NCBI GenBank assembly: GCA_013361525.1
Contig: JABFXY010000099.1
Location: forward strand, 1-64,000
Direction: 5' to 3'
Length of the DNA: 64,000 bases
DNA from: Polyangiaceae bacterium
GTDB lineage: Bacteria > Myxococcota_A > Polyangia > Polyangiales > Polyangiaceae
Part shown: one piece after another, positions 51,342-60,461 of the stretch
Position numbering within the stretch: the stretch's first letter is position 1
Layout of the letters: each line of letters begins with the position of its first letter
Position numbers and translations under genes: made by a program
Notes under the pieces: generated by a model
What the model was told of the DNA's origin: nothing
Seen by the model: only the letters and a program-made list of their open reading frames with translations
The model's database searches: none

Positions 51342-52871
51342 TCAGAAGATGGATCGCCCCGTGGGCGTCGGCGCTGCCGTCGCTTTCGGGGCGGTCGCCG
51401 TTGGAGGCGTCGCAGTCTTCGGTTTGACCGCTGTCGGCTTCGGAGCGATGCCCACGGCGACCTTGCTCGTCGTCTCCACTGTGGCCGTCGACGTGGCGCT
51501 CTCGGTCGCCGTCGCAGCCGTCTCGACGGGCTTCGTCGTCTCGACGGGCGGTGCCGCAGCGGTTGCAGTCGCAGTCGCGGTGACCACGGTGGTTGCCGTC
51601 TCCGCCGTCGAAGCCTTCGAGTTGGGCTGGCTCGTCGCGGCGTTGGCCTCGGAGGTCTGGTTTTTACCGCCGAACATCACGAACCCCGCGGCACCGAGCG
51701 CCCCGACGACCAACAGGCCCGCAATGACCGGAAGCGCGGCACCTTTCTTTTTCGTCGTCGGCTGCGTGCTGCCCCATTGGCTCTGGGTCTGGTGCGGCCC
51801 CGTCGTGCTCCCCGCGAGCGGCTCCGCGATGACGGTCGCGCCTTTCACGCCATAGGCGTGTTCGGGACCGGAGCGCGACATGCCGTGCGGTGCGGACGCG
51901 CGCGGATCATAGGAGGCGAGCGACGGGTTCGAGGCACGCCCCCCAGCCCCCATCGCGGCAATGGCGTCGAGGTTGAGACCGCTCGTCCCCGGTGAAGGCC
52001 CCGCGACCGGCGCGAGCGTTTGTGCGAGCTCGCGCGCATTGCCGAAACGGTGCCCCGATTGCTTTTGGAGGCAACGGCGAACGATGGTGTCGAACTCTTG
52101 CGGAATGCCGTGCAATTGGCTGACGAGCGGCGGCGGATCGTCCGCGAGCACGCCGGAGCAGACCTCCGTAATGGTCTCGCCCGGGAAGGGCACGCGCCCT
52201 GTGGTGAGCTGATAGAGAATGACGCCGAGCGCCCAAATATCGGTGCGGTGATCGACGTTCTTGCTGGAGCGCATCTGCTCCGGGCTCATGTAATAGGGCG
52301 AGCCCATGATCGCCGTCGTGCGGGTCATCGAGTTCGCCGCCTCGTCCGGATTGATGCTCTTCGAGATACCGAAGTCGAGCACCTTGATGCACGGGCTGCC
52401 GTTGGCTCGCTTCGTGAGGAACAGGTTCGCGGGCTTGAGATCGCGATGAACGACGCCCGCGTCGTGCGCCTCTGCAATGGCGTCGCACGCCTGCATGACA
52501 TACGTCGCGGCGACGGCGGGGGTGAGTGGACCGTGCGTCGCGAGGACCGCCTCGAGGTCTTGGCCGACGAGGTGCTCCATCACCATATAGGGCGAGCCGT
52601 TCTCGAGACGGCCGACGTCGTGAACCTTGGCGACGTGCTCGCTCTTCAGCTTCGCTGCGGCGCGCGCCTCCCGCACGAAGCGGTCGACGGCCTGCTCGTT
52701 CGCGAGCGCGGCGGGCAACATGAACTTCATCGCGTAGAGCTCGCCGAGGTCGCGGTGCCTCACGGCGACGACGACGCCCATTCCACCAGCACCGATGACG
52801 CGCTCGACGACATACTTGCCGAGCAGAACATCACCCACGTTGACGGGAACGGACGGATTCGCGGTACTCAT
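51342..52871 (-). CDS. Ser/Thr protein kinase with transmembrane helix and low-complexity tail
   Basis: The kinase domain (about 18-285) is complete: glycine loop VIGAGGMGVVVAV, AMKFM lysine, HRDLKPANLFL, LDFGISKS, GSPYYMSPEQM and DIWALGVILYQL. A ~95-residue link follows, then one transmembrane helix (about 383-405; LPVIAGLLVVGALGAAGFVMF) and an outer tail of ~95 residues made almost only of Ala, Thr, Val, Pro and Lys (VVTATATATAAAPPVETTKP). The tail has no sensor fold, so it may bind the wall or serve as a spacer. It is divergent from the amidohydrolase across ~100 bases. Confidence 0.95.
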   Translation of the reverse strand: MSTANPSVPVNVGDVLLGKYVVERVIGAGGMGVVVAVRHRDLGELYAMKFMLPAALANEQAVDRFVREARAAAKLKSEHVAKVHDVGRLENGSPYMVMEHLVGQDLEAVLATHGPLTPAVAATYVMQACDAIAEAHDAGVVHRDLKPANLFLTKRANGSPCIKVLDFGISKSINPDEAANSMTRTTAIMGSPYYMSPEQMRSSKNVDHRTDIWALGVILYQLTTGRVPFPGETITEVCSGVLADDPPPLVSQLHGIPQEFDTIVRRCLQKQSGHRFGNARELAQTLAPVAGPSPGTSGLNLDAIAAMGAGGRASNPSLASYDPRASAPHGMSRSGPEHAYGVKGATVIAEPLAGSTTGPHQTQSQWGSTQPTTKKKGAALPVIAGLLVVGALGAAGFVMFGGKNQTSEANAATSQPNSKASTAETATTVVTATATATAAAPPVETTKPVETAATATESATSTATVETTSKVAVGIAPKPTAVKPKTATPPTATAPKATAAPTPTGRSIF

Positions 52872-52975
52872 CTTCTGACCTCAGGAGCTCCGAGGGGGTT
52901 CATACGCCAGTGCCCCCACGATGGCTTCCTATGCTAGCAGGCGCGGCAGTACCAGCCGACAAAGGAGTCGAAGCG

Positions 52976-53851
52976 ATGGTGGTCGACATGCACGCACACT
53001 TCGAGCCCCGCATGCTCTCGACCCAGCGGATGCTCGAAAAGCTCGACGAAGCGGGCGTCGAGCGCGTCGTGCTCATCCCTTCCATGAACGATCCGCTTCC
53101 GGAGACGCCCGAACGGTTGCTCGCATTCGCGCGCAAGCTCGCTAGGAGCGCCGTCACGAGGCCAATCGTCGAGGCAATTCATCGGCTTACGCTCACGCAG
53201 GAGGGCGACCTCCGGCTCCGAGGGCGGACGTATGGAATCTACGACCGCCCCGACAACGCTTCGGTCGCGGCGATGTGCGAGGCGCACCCCTCCCGGTTCG
53301 CAGGCTGGATTTTCCTCAACCCTCGCAACAACCCCACCGTCCTCGACGAGCTCGAGCGGTGGCGCTCCGTCCCCGGCATGGTCGGGGTCAAGCTCCACCC
53401 CCATTGGCACGATTACCGGACCGACATCGCGGCGCCCCTCCTGCGGCGCGCGGAGGAGCTCGGTCTACCCGTGCTGGTGCACCTGGGCTTTCGCGCCCGC
53501 GGCGATTACCGCGCCATTTGCGAACGATTCCCCAAGCTCACCGTCATCGCGGCGCACGCGGGCTTTCCGTTCTTCGACGACTTGTGGAAAGCCGCGCGCG
53601 ACATCCCGAACCTCCACATCGATCTATCGAGCCCATACCTCGACGAGACCATTGCACGCGATGCGGTGAAGGCGATCGGCTCGGAGCGCGTCCTCTATGG
53701 AACCGACGCCCCTTATGGCTTCCACGCGAACGACGGATCATACGATTACCGCGCCATTCGGGGATGGATTGAGCGGATGAACATCACCGATCGCGATCGC
53801 GACGCCATCTTCGCGGGCAACGCAGGGCGCCTTCTCCGACTGCCCGGTTGA
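52976..53851 (+). CDS. Amidohydrolase (amidohydro_2) family protein
   Basis: This is a metal-dependent TIM-barrel hydrolase/decarboxylase of the PF04909 type. Motifs: VDMHAHFEP at the start (the H-x-H metal site), GVKLHPHWHDY, LVHLGFRARGD, IAAHAGFPFFDDL and ERVLYGTDAPYG (metal aspartate). ATG 52976 has an AAAGGAG site and begins four residues before the metal motif; the upstream frame to 52910 is weak. Length of 291 is usual. Substrate is unknown; relatives act on aromatic carboxylates or lactones. Its own neighbours are unrelated. Confidence 0.85.
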   Translation: MVVDMHAHFEPRMLSTQRMLEKLDEAGVERVVLIPSMNDPLPETPERLLAFARKLARSAVTRPIVEAIHRLTLTQEGDLRLRGRTYGIYDRPDNASVAAMCEAHPSRFAGWIFLNPRNNPTVLDELERWRSVPGMVGVKLHPHWHDYRTDIAAPLLRRAEELGLPVLVHLGFRARGDYRAICERFPKLTVIAAHAGFPFFDDLWKAARDIPNLHIDLSSPYLDETIARDAVKAIGSERVLYGTDAPYGFHANDGSYDYRAIRGWIERMNITDRDRDAIFAGNAGRLLRLPG

Positions 53852-53878
53852 ACGCGGCTGCGCGTCGAGCGACGCGGT

Positions 53879-55543
53879 TCACCACGCAGGCGTGAGCCTG
53901 CCGTCTCCATAGGTCGACTCGGCCGCCGGCTCGTCGGGCGCTATCCGGTGCACGTTCTCGGGCGGCGCGAGCACGGTGTCGCGACCGAGCTCGAATCGTT
54001 GCTCACGCACGAGCGCCCAATAGGCCTTGTCGAGCGCGAGCGCTCGGCCACGTGTCGGAACGAGCAGCGCCGCGAGGTCGCGGTCGCCGCCCGGTGCCGC
54101 GCGCGCGACCTCGCGCGCCGCGAGCACGCCGTCGGGAAAGAACCGCGCGCGCATTTCGTCGTTGTGGCGCATCTCGTCGGCAGCACCGACGCGTCTCAAA
54201 TAGGTGAGGACCTCGCCCTCCTCGTGACCGTCTTCCGGCACGTCGGGCATCCCTCGCAAGTCCTGCATTCGATACCCGCCCTTGCCGGGCACTTTGCGCG
54301 CGAACGAGAACGTCGAATCGATGGTGACACCGAGGCTGCCGTGGCAGCCCATACATGCGCGATGCTCCTCGTCGGTCTGGAGCCGGAGCCGTCCCCGCTC
54401 GTCTTCGATGAAGCCTTGGAGCTGCCAACCGAACGCATTGCGGAGCCCGACGCGCGCGTCGCCGCGGTAGACCGGCGCCCTACCTTCGGCCTTTTCCTCC
54501 GCCTCTTCTTCGATGGCGCGGAGCGCGGCCCAGCGATCGAGCCGCTCCACCTTTCGCATGTATCGAAGCTCTTTCATGCGTCGAGCTGCGCCCGTCGGCG
54601 CGTCCGGGTCGAGGTAACGAACCGAATGCAGAAGCTCCGTCCCTTCCGGAAAGACGTATCGCTCGACGAGGACGGCGCGGGCTCGACCGGCGAACGTCCG
54701 CGGCAACAGGCGAATCGTCGTAATGGTGCCGTCGATTCGCCCGTCCGCGTCCAGGTCGGCCCCCGCGAGGCGCTCGTCGACCGGCTCGACCGCTCGATCG
54801 AGCGAGCCGTCGTCGCGCGAAGGACGGGATGCGATGGCGGCCTCGAGGATCGCGAGGTTCAGCCGATAGACGGCGGTATCGAGCTCACCCGCGTCGTTTC
54901 GACGAAACGCGTCCGGAAGCCGAATGAACACGTCATCGGCGCTCCCGTTCGTGGGCCAAAACGTTCCTGGGAATGGGAGGTATCGAACCGCGCGCCACCC
55001 ACTACCGTCGAGTGCAAAACCAGCATCGTCGAACCCGCCGGCGAGGTCCAAGTCCGGCGTGTAACCAGGGTAGTCCGACAGCGACTCGAGGCTCGATCGC
55101 AACGTCGAATAGTTGTCCTCACGAACGTACCGCAAGACCTTTTCGTCGGAGACGGCGCCGGCGGCAGCGCGCCGGTCCTCGAACAGGTTGTTCCAACGAT
55201 TCGTCCGCGAGAGCGGCGAAAAGTCGTAGCTCGATTGGAGATCACGGTCGTCGCGGCCATAAGGCGATACGGCGACCGTGTGGCAAACCCAACAGGGATT
55301 CGAGGCGGAGCCCGTCTTCGTATAACAAGCGGGCGGGACGGACGCCTCGAGGTTCTTCACGATACCGAGGTTTCGACGAGCCTTCTCCGTCGGGTCGAAC
55401 GTGTCGTGCGCCTCTGCCGCGCCGGCCGACGGAACGCTCTGTGGGTCCGACGAATCCGGCGTATCACCGCGTTCGTCGCAGCCACCGACCACGACCGATG
55501 CCACGATGACCGCAGCGGGCACCCAACGAAGAAGGCCCTTCAT
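53879..55543 (-). CDS. Di-heme c-type cytochrome lipoprotein
   Basis: The 554-residue protein starts with a signal peptide and lipobox (AAVIVASVVVGGC, lipid cysteine 22). Two heme-attachment motifs are visible: CWVCH (84-88) and CMGCH (about 395). Between them is a ~300-residue region with EF-like DLDADGRIDG and many charged residues. It is most likely an envelope electron carrier. No well-known subfamily was recognised. The start ATG 55543 lies two bases after the PhoX gene's stop, so they are co-transcribed and probably co-translated; the pairing suggests a shared function. Confidence 0.85.
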   Translation of the reverse strand: MKGLLRWVPAAVIVASVVVGGCDERGDTPDSSDPQSVPSAGAAEAHDTFDPTEKARRNLGIVKNLEASVPPACYTKTGSASNPCWVCHTVAVSPYGRDDRDLQSSYDFSPLSRTNRWNNLFEDRRAAAGAVSDEKVLRYVREDNYSTLRSSLESLSDYPGYTPDLDLAGGFDDAGFALDGSGWRAVRYLPFPGTFWPTNGSADDVFIRLPDAFRRNDAGELDTAVYRLNLAILEAAIASRPSRDDGSLDRAVEPVDERLAGADLDADGRIDGTITTIRLLPRTFAGRARAVLVERYVFPEGTELLHSVRYLDPDAPTGAARRMKELRYMRKVERLDRWAALRAIEEEAEEKAEGRAPVYRGDARVGLRNAFGWQLQGFIEDERGRLRLQTDEEHRACMGCHGSLGVTIDSTFSFARKVPGKGGYRMQDLRGMPDVPEDGHEEGEVLTYLRRVGAADEMRHNDEMRARFFPDGVLAAREVARAAPGGDRDLAALLVPTRGRALALDKAYWALVREQRFELGRDTVLAPPENVHRIAPDEPAAESTYGDGRLTPAW

Positions 55544-55545
55544 GA

Positions 55546-57870
55546 TCAATCCGCCAGGGTGAGCGCGACGACGCCCGAGCGCGGAGGCTCGCTCGCGCCG
55601 TAAGGCCACGTGCTGTAGGACTCTTCGCCGGGGTGCTGAACACTGAAGAACAACGTCGACATATCGCTGTTCCACGCCGGGCCTGTCGCCTCGGCGTCGC
55701 TCGGCGCGCTCACGATGCGGAAGGCGAGCCCGTACGTCGCCGAGACGACACCTGCCTGCCCCTCTTTGTGAGCCGGATCCAGATCGAGGTAATACAGGCC
55801 GTCGGCGTGGCCGTTCGTCCCGAAGTTGCCGTCGGTGCCGAACCACACACCACCCTCCGCATCGATCAAGAGGTTGTCCGGATTGGCAGCGGCGAAGGCA
55901 TCGTCACCGGTCCGCCCGGCCCAAACCTCCATATACGAGAAGGTCGTGCTCGTGGCGGGGTTCGCAGGATCCGACTCGACGATGGCGAAGATCGCGCCCG
56001 TCGTATCGGCTCGCAGCGGCGAAGAGGTACCGTGCGTCGCCGGATCGAACACGCGGCCTTCTTGGTCGAGCGCGACGCGCGCGGTGTGGTTCGTGAATGC
56101 GACGTAGAGGCGCGGCGTACCGCTCGGATCGAGCGGGTTGTATTCGATGTCCTCGGGTCGGTTCAGCTCCATGATGCCGACCTTGTTGCTCGCGGTGAAG
56201 AGGGCACGGCGAACGTCGTCATCGGTCGGAAAGCCGCCTAGACGGTTGTAGTTGATGTCGACGAGCGCCTGGCCCACCGTCATGGTGGGCGTGCCGAGCG
56301 CGGCGGCGTTCGGGGCAATCGTGGTGCTCGTCGTCGACAGCTCGATCCATTGGCCGGTGCCGGGTGCGGCCTCCGTCGGCGCGGCATTGGTCGATAGGAG
56401 GGTGCGCCCGTTCGTGTTGTCGAGCCCCGCGAAGTGCGCGACGTAGAGCTTGCCGGAGTCGAGGAGCGCCCGCGTCTCGGCCTTCGTCATACCGGTGGTG
56501 TAGTTGCCGGACGTGACGAACTTGTAGATACGACCGCCGCGACGATCGTCACCCGAATAGAGGACGATGGGCGCGTTCGGGGTGAGCTTCCAGTCGCCGT
56601 CCACGGCGAAGGTGGTATTTTCCCAATGGGCTCGACCGACCGCGCCGAGCTTCTTGTGGCCTTGTCCCGCTGCGGTCGATCCTTCGTAGTCGGCGGGCGC
56701 GCGTCCGGGGTCGATCTCGACGAGGTACCCATAGAGATCGCGGTTGTGACGAGCATTCACGTTGCTGCTTCGCCCGAAGTCGCTCGATGTCGACGGCGCG
56801 ACCGTGGCATTGACGTTCGCTCCGGCATCGAATCCCGCGCCCGTGAGGAGCTTTTGCGAGCTGTTCCACGCAGTCTCGAGATCGCCGTAAGCACCCTGCG
56901 CGTTTTCCTCGGCGGTGATGACGGTGCCCCAAGGCGTGACGCCGCCGGAGCAATCGCTGTGGATGCCTGAGACGACACCTGCGGGAAGCGCGGCACCCGT
57001 CGAGTCGTCGTGGTCGACGGTCGAAAGGCCCTGGCTGCTCACCCGCGCGAGCGTGGCGCTCGTCGCGTCGTATCGAACGTTGTCGGCGCCGAGGTCGACG
57101 CTCCAGGTCCGGGTTGCCGGGTCGCGCACGATACGCAACCACGAGCCGCCGACCTGCTTCTTCCATTGGGTGACGTGGGTGTCGATGTCGACCTGCGGCC
57201 AAACCGCCGAAGCGGGTTGCGTCGTCGTGAGACCCCAGTTGAAGAGCTGTTGGGCGAGGACGCGATGTTGCCCAGTCGGAGCGCTGGTCGGCGTGGGAGC
57301 GGCATTGGAAACGTATTCGTGATTCACCCAGATCCAGCCGGCATCACCGCGGCCGTTCCATTGCGGAGGATCCCCCGGGATGTCGTCCCAGCCGTCACCG
57401 AAGAATGCAATGTAGTCGGCATTCGCGCCGAACCGTGGAGCGCTCGAAGATGCATTCCACGCGAGGGGATCGAGCCACGTCGCGACGACGCTCGGGACCA
57501 GACCGGCGATGGTCCGAAGGTCGTCGGTCGAGGTCGGTGCGAGTGGAAATTCGACGTCGTCGGCGAGCGCGCCGGTCGCGACGTCGTCCACGAGCACCTT
57601 GACGAGCTCCGCGACGTCCGCGGCCGCAAACGGGGTCGGCGCAGGCTCACCGGGCTCCCCTTGGTCGCCCTGATCACCCTGTTCGCCTTTGTCACCCGGT
57701 TCACCCGGTGTGCCGTTATTACCGTCTTTGCCGTCTTCGCCGGGTGCACCGGGATCACCTTCGGGTCCGGGCTCACCACGCGGCCCTGCCTCGGAGCCAC
57801 ACCCGAAGAGCAGGCCCACCATCAGCCATACAGCGATCTTGCCGAAGCCGTGCGCCGTTCGCATTTGCAT
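55546..57870 (-). CDS. PhoX-like (DUF839) alkaline phosphatase lipoprotein with collagen-like repeats
   Basis: After a signal peptide ending in the lipobox LLFGC (cysteine 24) comes a collagen-type Gly-X-Y run of about 16 triplets (GPRGEPGPEGDPGAPGEDGK and onward, residues 29-76). The remainder is a PhoX/DUF839 beta-propeller: GIHSDCSGGVTPWGTVITAEEN, the LYGYLVEIDPG strand, WENTTFAVDGDWKLTPNAPI, YSGDDRRGGRIYKFV and LNRPEDIEYNP. PhoX is a calcium/iron phosphatase releasing phosphate from phosphoesters. The collagen arm would lift the enzyme off the membrane and may trimerise it, which is inference. ATG 57870 is chosen for its AAAGGA site; no Pho box was found upstream. Confidence 0.87.
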   Translation of the reverse strand: MQMRTAHGFGKIAVWLMVGLLFGCGSEAGPRGEPGPEGDPGAPGEDGKDGNNGTPGEPGDKGEQGDQGDQGEPGEPAPTPFAAADVAELVKVLVDDVATGALADDVEFPLAPTSTDDLRTIAGLVPSVVATWLDPLAWNASSSAPRFGANADYIAFFGDGWDDIPGDPPQWNGRGDAGWIWVNHEYVSNAAPTPTSAPTGQHRVLAQQLFNWGLTTTQPASAVWPQVDIDTHVTQWKKQVGGSWLRIVRDPATRTWSVDLGADNVRYDATSATLARVSSQGLSTVDHDDSTGAALPAGVVSGIHSDCSGGVTPWGTVITAEENAQGAYGDLETAWNSSQKLLTGAGFDAGANVNATVAPSTSSDFGRSSNVNARHNRDLYGYLVEIDPGRAPADYEGSTAAGQGHKKLGAVGRAHWENTTFAVDGDWKLTPNAPIVLYSGDDRRGGRIYKFVTSGNYTTGMTKAETRALLDSGKLYVAHFAGLDNTNGRTLLSTNAAPTEAAPGTGQWIELSTTSTTIAPNAAALGTPTMTVGQALVDINYNRLGGFPTDDDVRRALFTASNKVGIMELNRPEDIEYNPLDPSGTPRLYVAFTNHTARVALDQEGRVFDPATHGTSSPLRADTTGAIFAIVESDPANPATSTTFSYMEVWAGRTGDDAFAAANPDNLLIDAEGGVWFGTDGNFGTNGHADGLYYLDLDPAHKEGQAGVVSATYGLAFRIVSAPSDAEATGPAWNSDMSTLFFSVQHPGEESYSTWPYGASEPPRSGVVALTLAD

Positions 57871-58047
57871 CGTCCTTTCGCGGGGCGTGAGCTTCGAGGC
57901 CGATTGTGACAACGATGCGAAGACATCGAAAAGCGCAGGCAGAGTCTCGGCAACGACGTGACGACGCCTCGTGGCGGCTTCGTCACGAACGGGACGATGG
58001 CGCCGACCTGCGAAGAGCTTCCGAAGGTGCCGATGCGCGGAACCGAC

Positions 58048-60426
58048 TCAGTGATTGCCGAGCGTCTTCGGATCCACTTCGACGACGTAGTACCAACCGA
58101 GGACGGCGAGGCGAACGAAGACGACGAGGCGGCGGCGGCCGTCGTGTTCGACCTCTTGCATCCCCTCGGCACCCGAACGCACCGCTTCGACGACTTCGGG
58201 GATGTCGAAGTCGTTCAAGACGAGGCCTTCGTCTTTGCCACTCGCTTGGAATCGCTTCCCCGCGTCCCTCGAATCGATCACCTTTTTTCCGGATCCGTCC
58301 ACGAGGCTCGTGCGGAGCGTCTCGCGCCCGGGCAGTACCAAACCTCGTTCGACGAGCTTCGTCACCGTGATTTCGACACCGGCGACGCCGAGGAACTCAC
58401 CGGAGGGAGACCATAAACCTTGGGTGCAGGGAAGGACCAAGTCGTCGCCGCGCTCGTCGGTCGTCGAGTCGATATACGGGCTTCCCCAGCGGCGGCCGCG
58501 TTTGTTGGCCGACATCGTATAGAAGCCGGCGGTGCGCACGTCGTAGCCCTCGGGCAGCGCCGCCATTCCCGGATACATGTAATGGACGCCGGTCGGTAAA
58601 TCGACATACGCGTAATCGAGAATACCGAGTCGATTGAGGAGGATGTCGTCCTGCTCCGCGGCCGATAGCGCGGTCGGCTCTTTGCGCGCCATCGAGATGA
58701 ACATGTCGCGAAAATGCCGGCGTAGTTGCGCGAGCTTGCGCACGCTCGGCAAGACGGCGGCCCGGTCGGTACCGGGCGCCACGCCGACGACGGTATCGCC
58801 CGGGGAGACGGGCCACCGATAGGCGGTCTTGTCGGTGAAGTCGCGTGGTCGCTTCGCGGGATCCGCAAAGTCGGTATCGAAATAGATCGGCGCATCGAGC
58901 GTGGCCGGCTCCGGACCGGTGAGCGCCCACTCGGCCGCGCTACGTAAACCCTCGAGCGCAACCTCCATCTGCTGGAAGTCGGTATCCAGCTCGTGCGCCT
59001 GCGTCGCGACGTCGATGGTGAGCTGCGTGAGCTCTTCGCCGCGTCGGCGCTCGGCGAGCTCGCTCGCCGTTTTTCGATAGAGGGACCACGTGACCGTGAC
59101 GGCGGCGACCGCGAGCACGCCGAGGATCGCGACGAGGGTCGCGCGGCGGTGCCGGTTCATCACGCGCCAGAGCTTTGCGAAGCCGGAGTCGGGGCGCGCA
59201 CGGATGGCTTCGCCGCGCATATGGCGGCGTACATCGTCGGCGAGCGCCGTCACCGACGAATAACGATTCGCCGGCTCGAACGCCGTCGCCTTTCGAATGA
59301 TGGCGCGAAGCTCCGAAGGGATGCGCTCGGACTTCGCGACGTGCTCGAGCGGGACGGTATTGCCCCTGATTGCGAGGTTGAACACCTCGATGGTGGATTC
59401 ACCGTCGATCGCGCGGCGCAGAGAGACGAGCTCGAACAGAATGAGCCCGAGCGCATATTGGTCGGCGCGCGCATCGAGCTCGTCGTTGCGCGCATCGGCC
59501 TGCTCGGGGGACATGTACGAAGGGCTGCCCACGACATCGCCGACCTGCGTGAGGTCGGGCGCGCCGGGCACGCGCCGCACCGATGGCTCCACGCGCTCGC
59601 GCTCGGAGCCGATCGGGCGCGCCACACCCCAATCCATGACGTAGACCTCGCCGAACTTCCCGATCATGAAGTTCGCGGGCTTCAAATCGCGGTGGAGGAT
59701 GCCGCGATCGTGGGCGAACGCGATCGCGTCGCAGATCTTCAAGAAGTGATCGAGCCGTGTGGCAAGTGAATGTTCGGCGTCGATGGGCGCGTTTCGCTCG
59801 TAGGCCTCGACGGCCTCGCTGATCAGCGTTCGCAGCGTCTTGCCCTCGACGAGCTTCATCGCGTAGCCGACGGGGGCGCCGTCCGCGGAGAGCTCGAGCA
59901 GGTGCACGGGGACGATGTTCGGGTGGTCGAGCTGCGCGGTAATGCGCGCCTCGCGTAAGAACCGCTCCCGTGTCGTTGCGCTCGAATCGACCGGCAGCTG
60001 TTTGAATGCGACCTGCCTTCCGAGCTCGACCTGCTCGCCTCGGAAGACGACGCCCATCCCACCGCGACCGATGACGTCGAGGAGCCGCAAGCTCGTGGAG
60101 CGACGGCGAGAGGGCGTCGACGTGTTCGCATCGGGCGACGTCCCGCTTCCGCCGGACTGGGCTGCACCGCTGCCGCTGCCGCTGCCACTCCCGCTGCCCG
60201 TCGTGCGCTTCGACTCGACGACCGTGGGCTCGCCGGCGCCGAAGCGGAGCTCGGCGGCGAGGTTCGACGCCGCATCGGGCGCAATCAAACCCTGCGCGAC
60301 CATGTATTCGACGAACTGCCCGAGATCTTCGGACTTCGTGGCTTCGCGGAAACGCTTGTAGACGAGCGTGACGTCCGCTTGCGTATGCGCTTCGAAAACC
60401 CGGCGGAGCTCTTCGACGTCAGCCAT
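58048..60426 (-). CDS. Ser/Thr protein kinase with extracytoplasmic Cache-like sensor
   Basis: The first ~110 residues contain a helical region and a Gly-Ser repeat linker (GSGSGSGSGS). The kinase (about 115-395) has VIGRGGMGVVFRGEQV, lysine in VAFKQL, HRDLKPANFMIG, and DWGVA in place of DFG, a change seen in active kinases of this group. A transmembrane helix (about 425-446; LVAILGVLAVAAVTVTWSLY) is followed by ~340 residues outside. These resemble a double Cache domain: YAYVDLPTGVHYMYPGMAAL, RRWGSPYIDSTTDERGDD, GVAGVEITVTKLVE. It thus links an external small-molecule signal to phosphorylation, by a fold more usual in histidine kinases and chemoreceptors. Confidence 0.9.
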   Translation of the reverse strand: MADVEELRRVFEAHTQADVTLVYKRFREATKSEDLGQFVEYMVAQGLIAPDAASNLAAELRFGAGEPTVVESKRTTGSGSGSGSGSGAAQSGGSGTSPDANTSTPSRRRSTSLRLLDVIGRGGMGVVFRGEQVELGRQVAFKQLPVDSSATTRERFLREARITAQLDHPNIVPVHLLELSADGAPVGYAMKLVEGKTLRTLISEAVEAYERNAPIDAEHSLATRLDHFLKICDAIAFAHDRGILHRDLKPANFMIGKFGEVYVMDWGVARPIGSERERVEPSVRRVPGAPDLTQVGDVVGSPSYMSPEQADARNDELDARADQYALGLILFELVSLRRAIDGESTIEVFNLAIRGNTVPLEHVAKSERIPSELRAIIRKATAFEPANRYSSVTALADDVRRHMRGEAIRARPDSGFAKLWRVMNRHRRATLVAILGVLAVAAVTVTWSLYRKTASELAERRRGEELTQLTIDVATQAHELDTDFQQMEVALEGLRSAAEWALTGPEPATLDAPIYFDTDFADPAKRPRDFTDKTAYRWPVSPGDTVVGVAPGTDRAAVLPSVRKLAQLRRHFRDMFISMARKEPTALSAAEQDDILLNRLGILDYAYVDLPTGVHYMYPGMAALPEGYDVRTAGFYTMSANKRGRRWGSPYIDSTTDERGDDLVLPCTQGLWSPSGEFLGVAGVEITVTKLVERGLVLPGRETLRTSLVDGSGKKVIDSRDAGKRFQASGKDEGLVLNDFDIPEVVEAVRSGAEGMQEVEHDGRRRLVVFVRLAVLGWYYVVEVDPKTLGNH

Positions 60427-60461
60427 CCGACACCACGGTCACGAGCGGAGCGCGTTCGCGG

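Noticed and set aside
52020..52937. A 305-codon plus-strand open frame opposite the Ser/Thr kinase
   Set aside because: It mirrors the kinase catalytic motifs in reverse, so it is not an independent gene.
60160..60200. CTGCCG-type short tandem repeat
   Set aside because: It encodes the Gly-Ser linker of the Cache-type kinase; no separate element.
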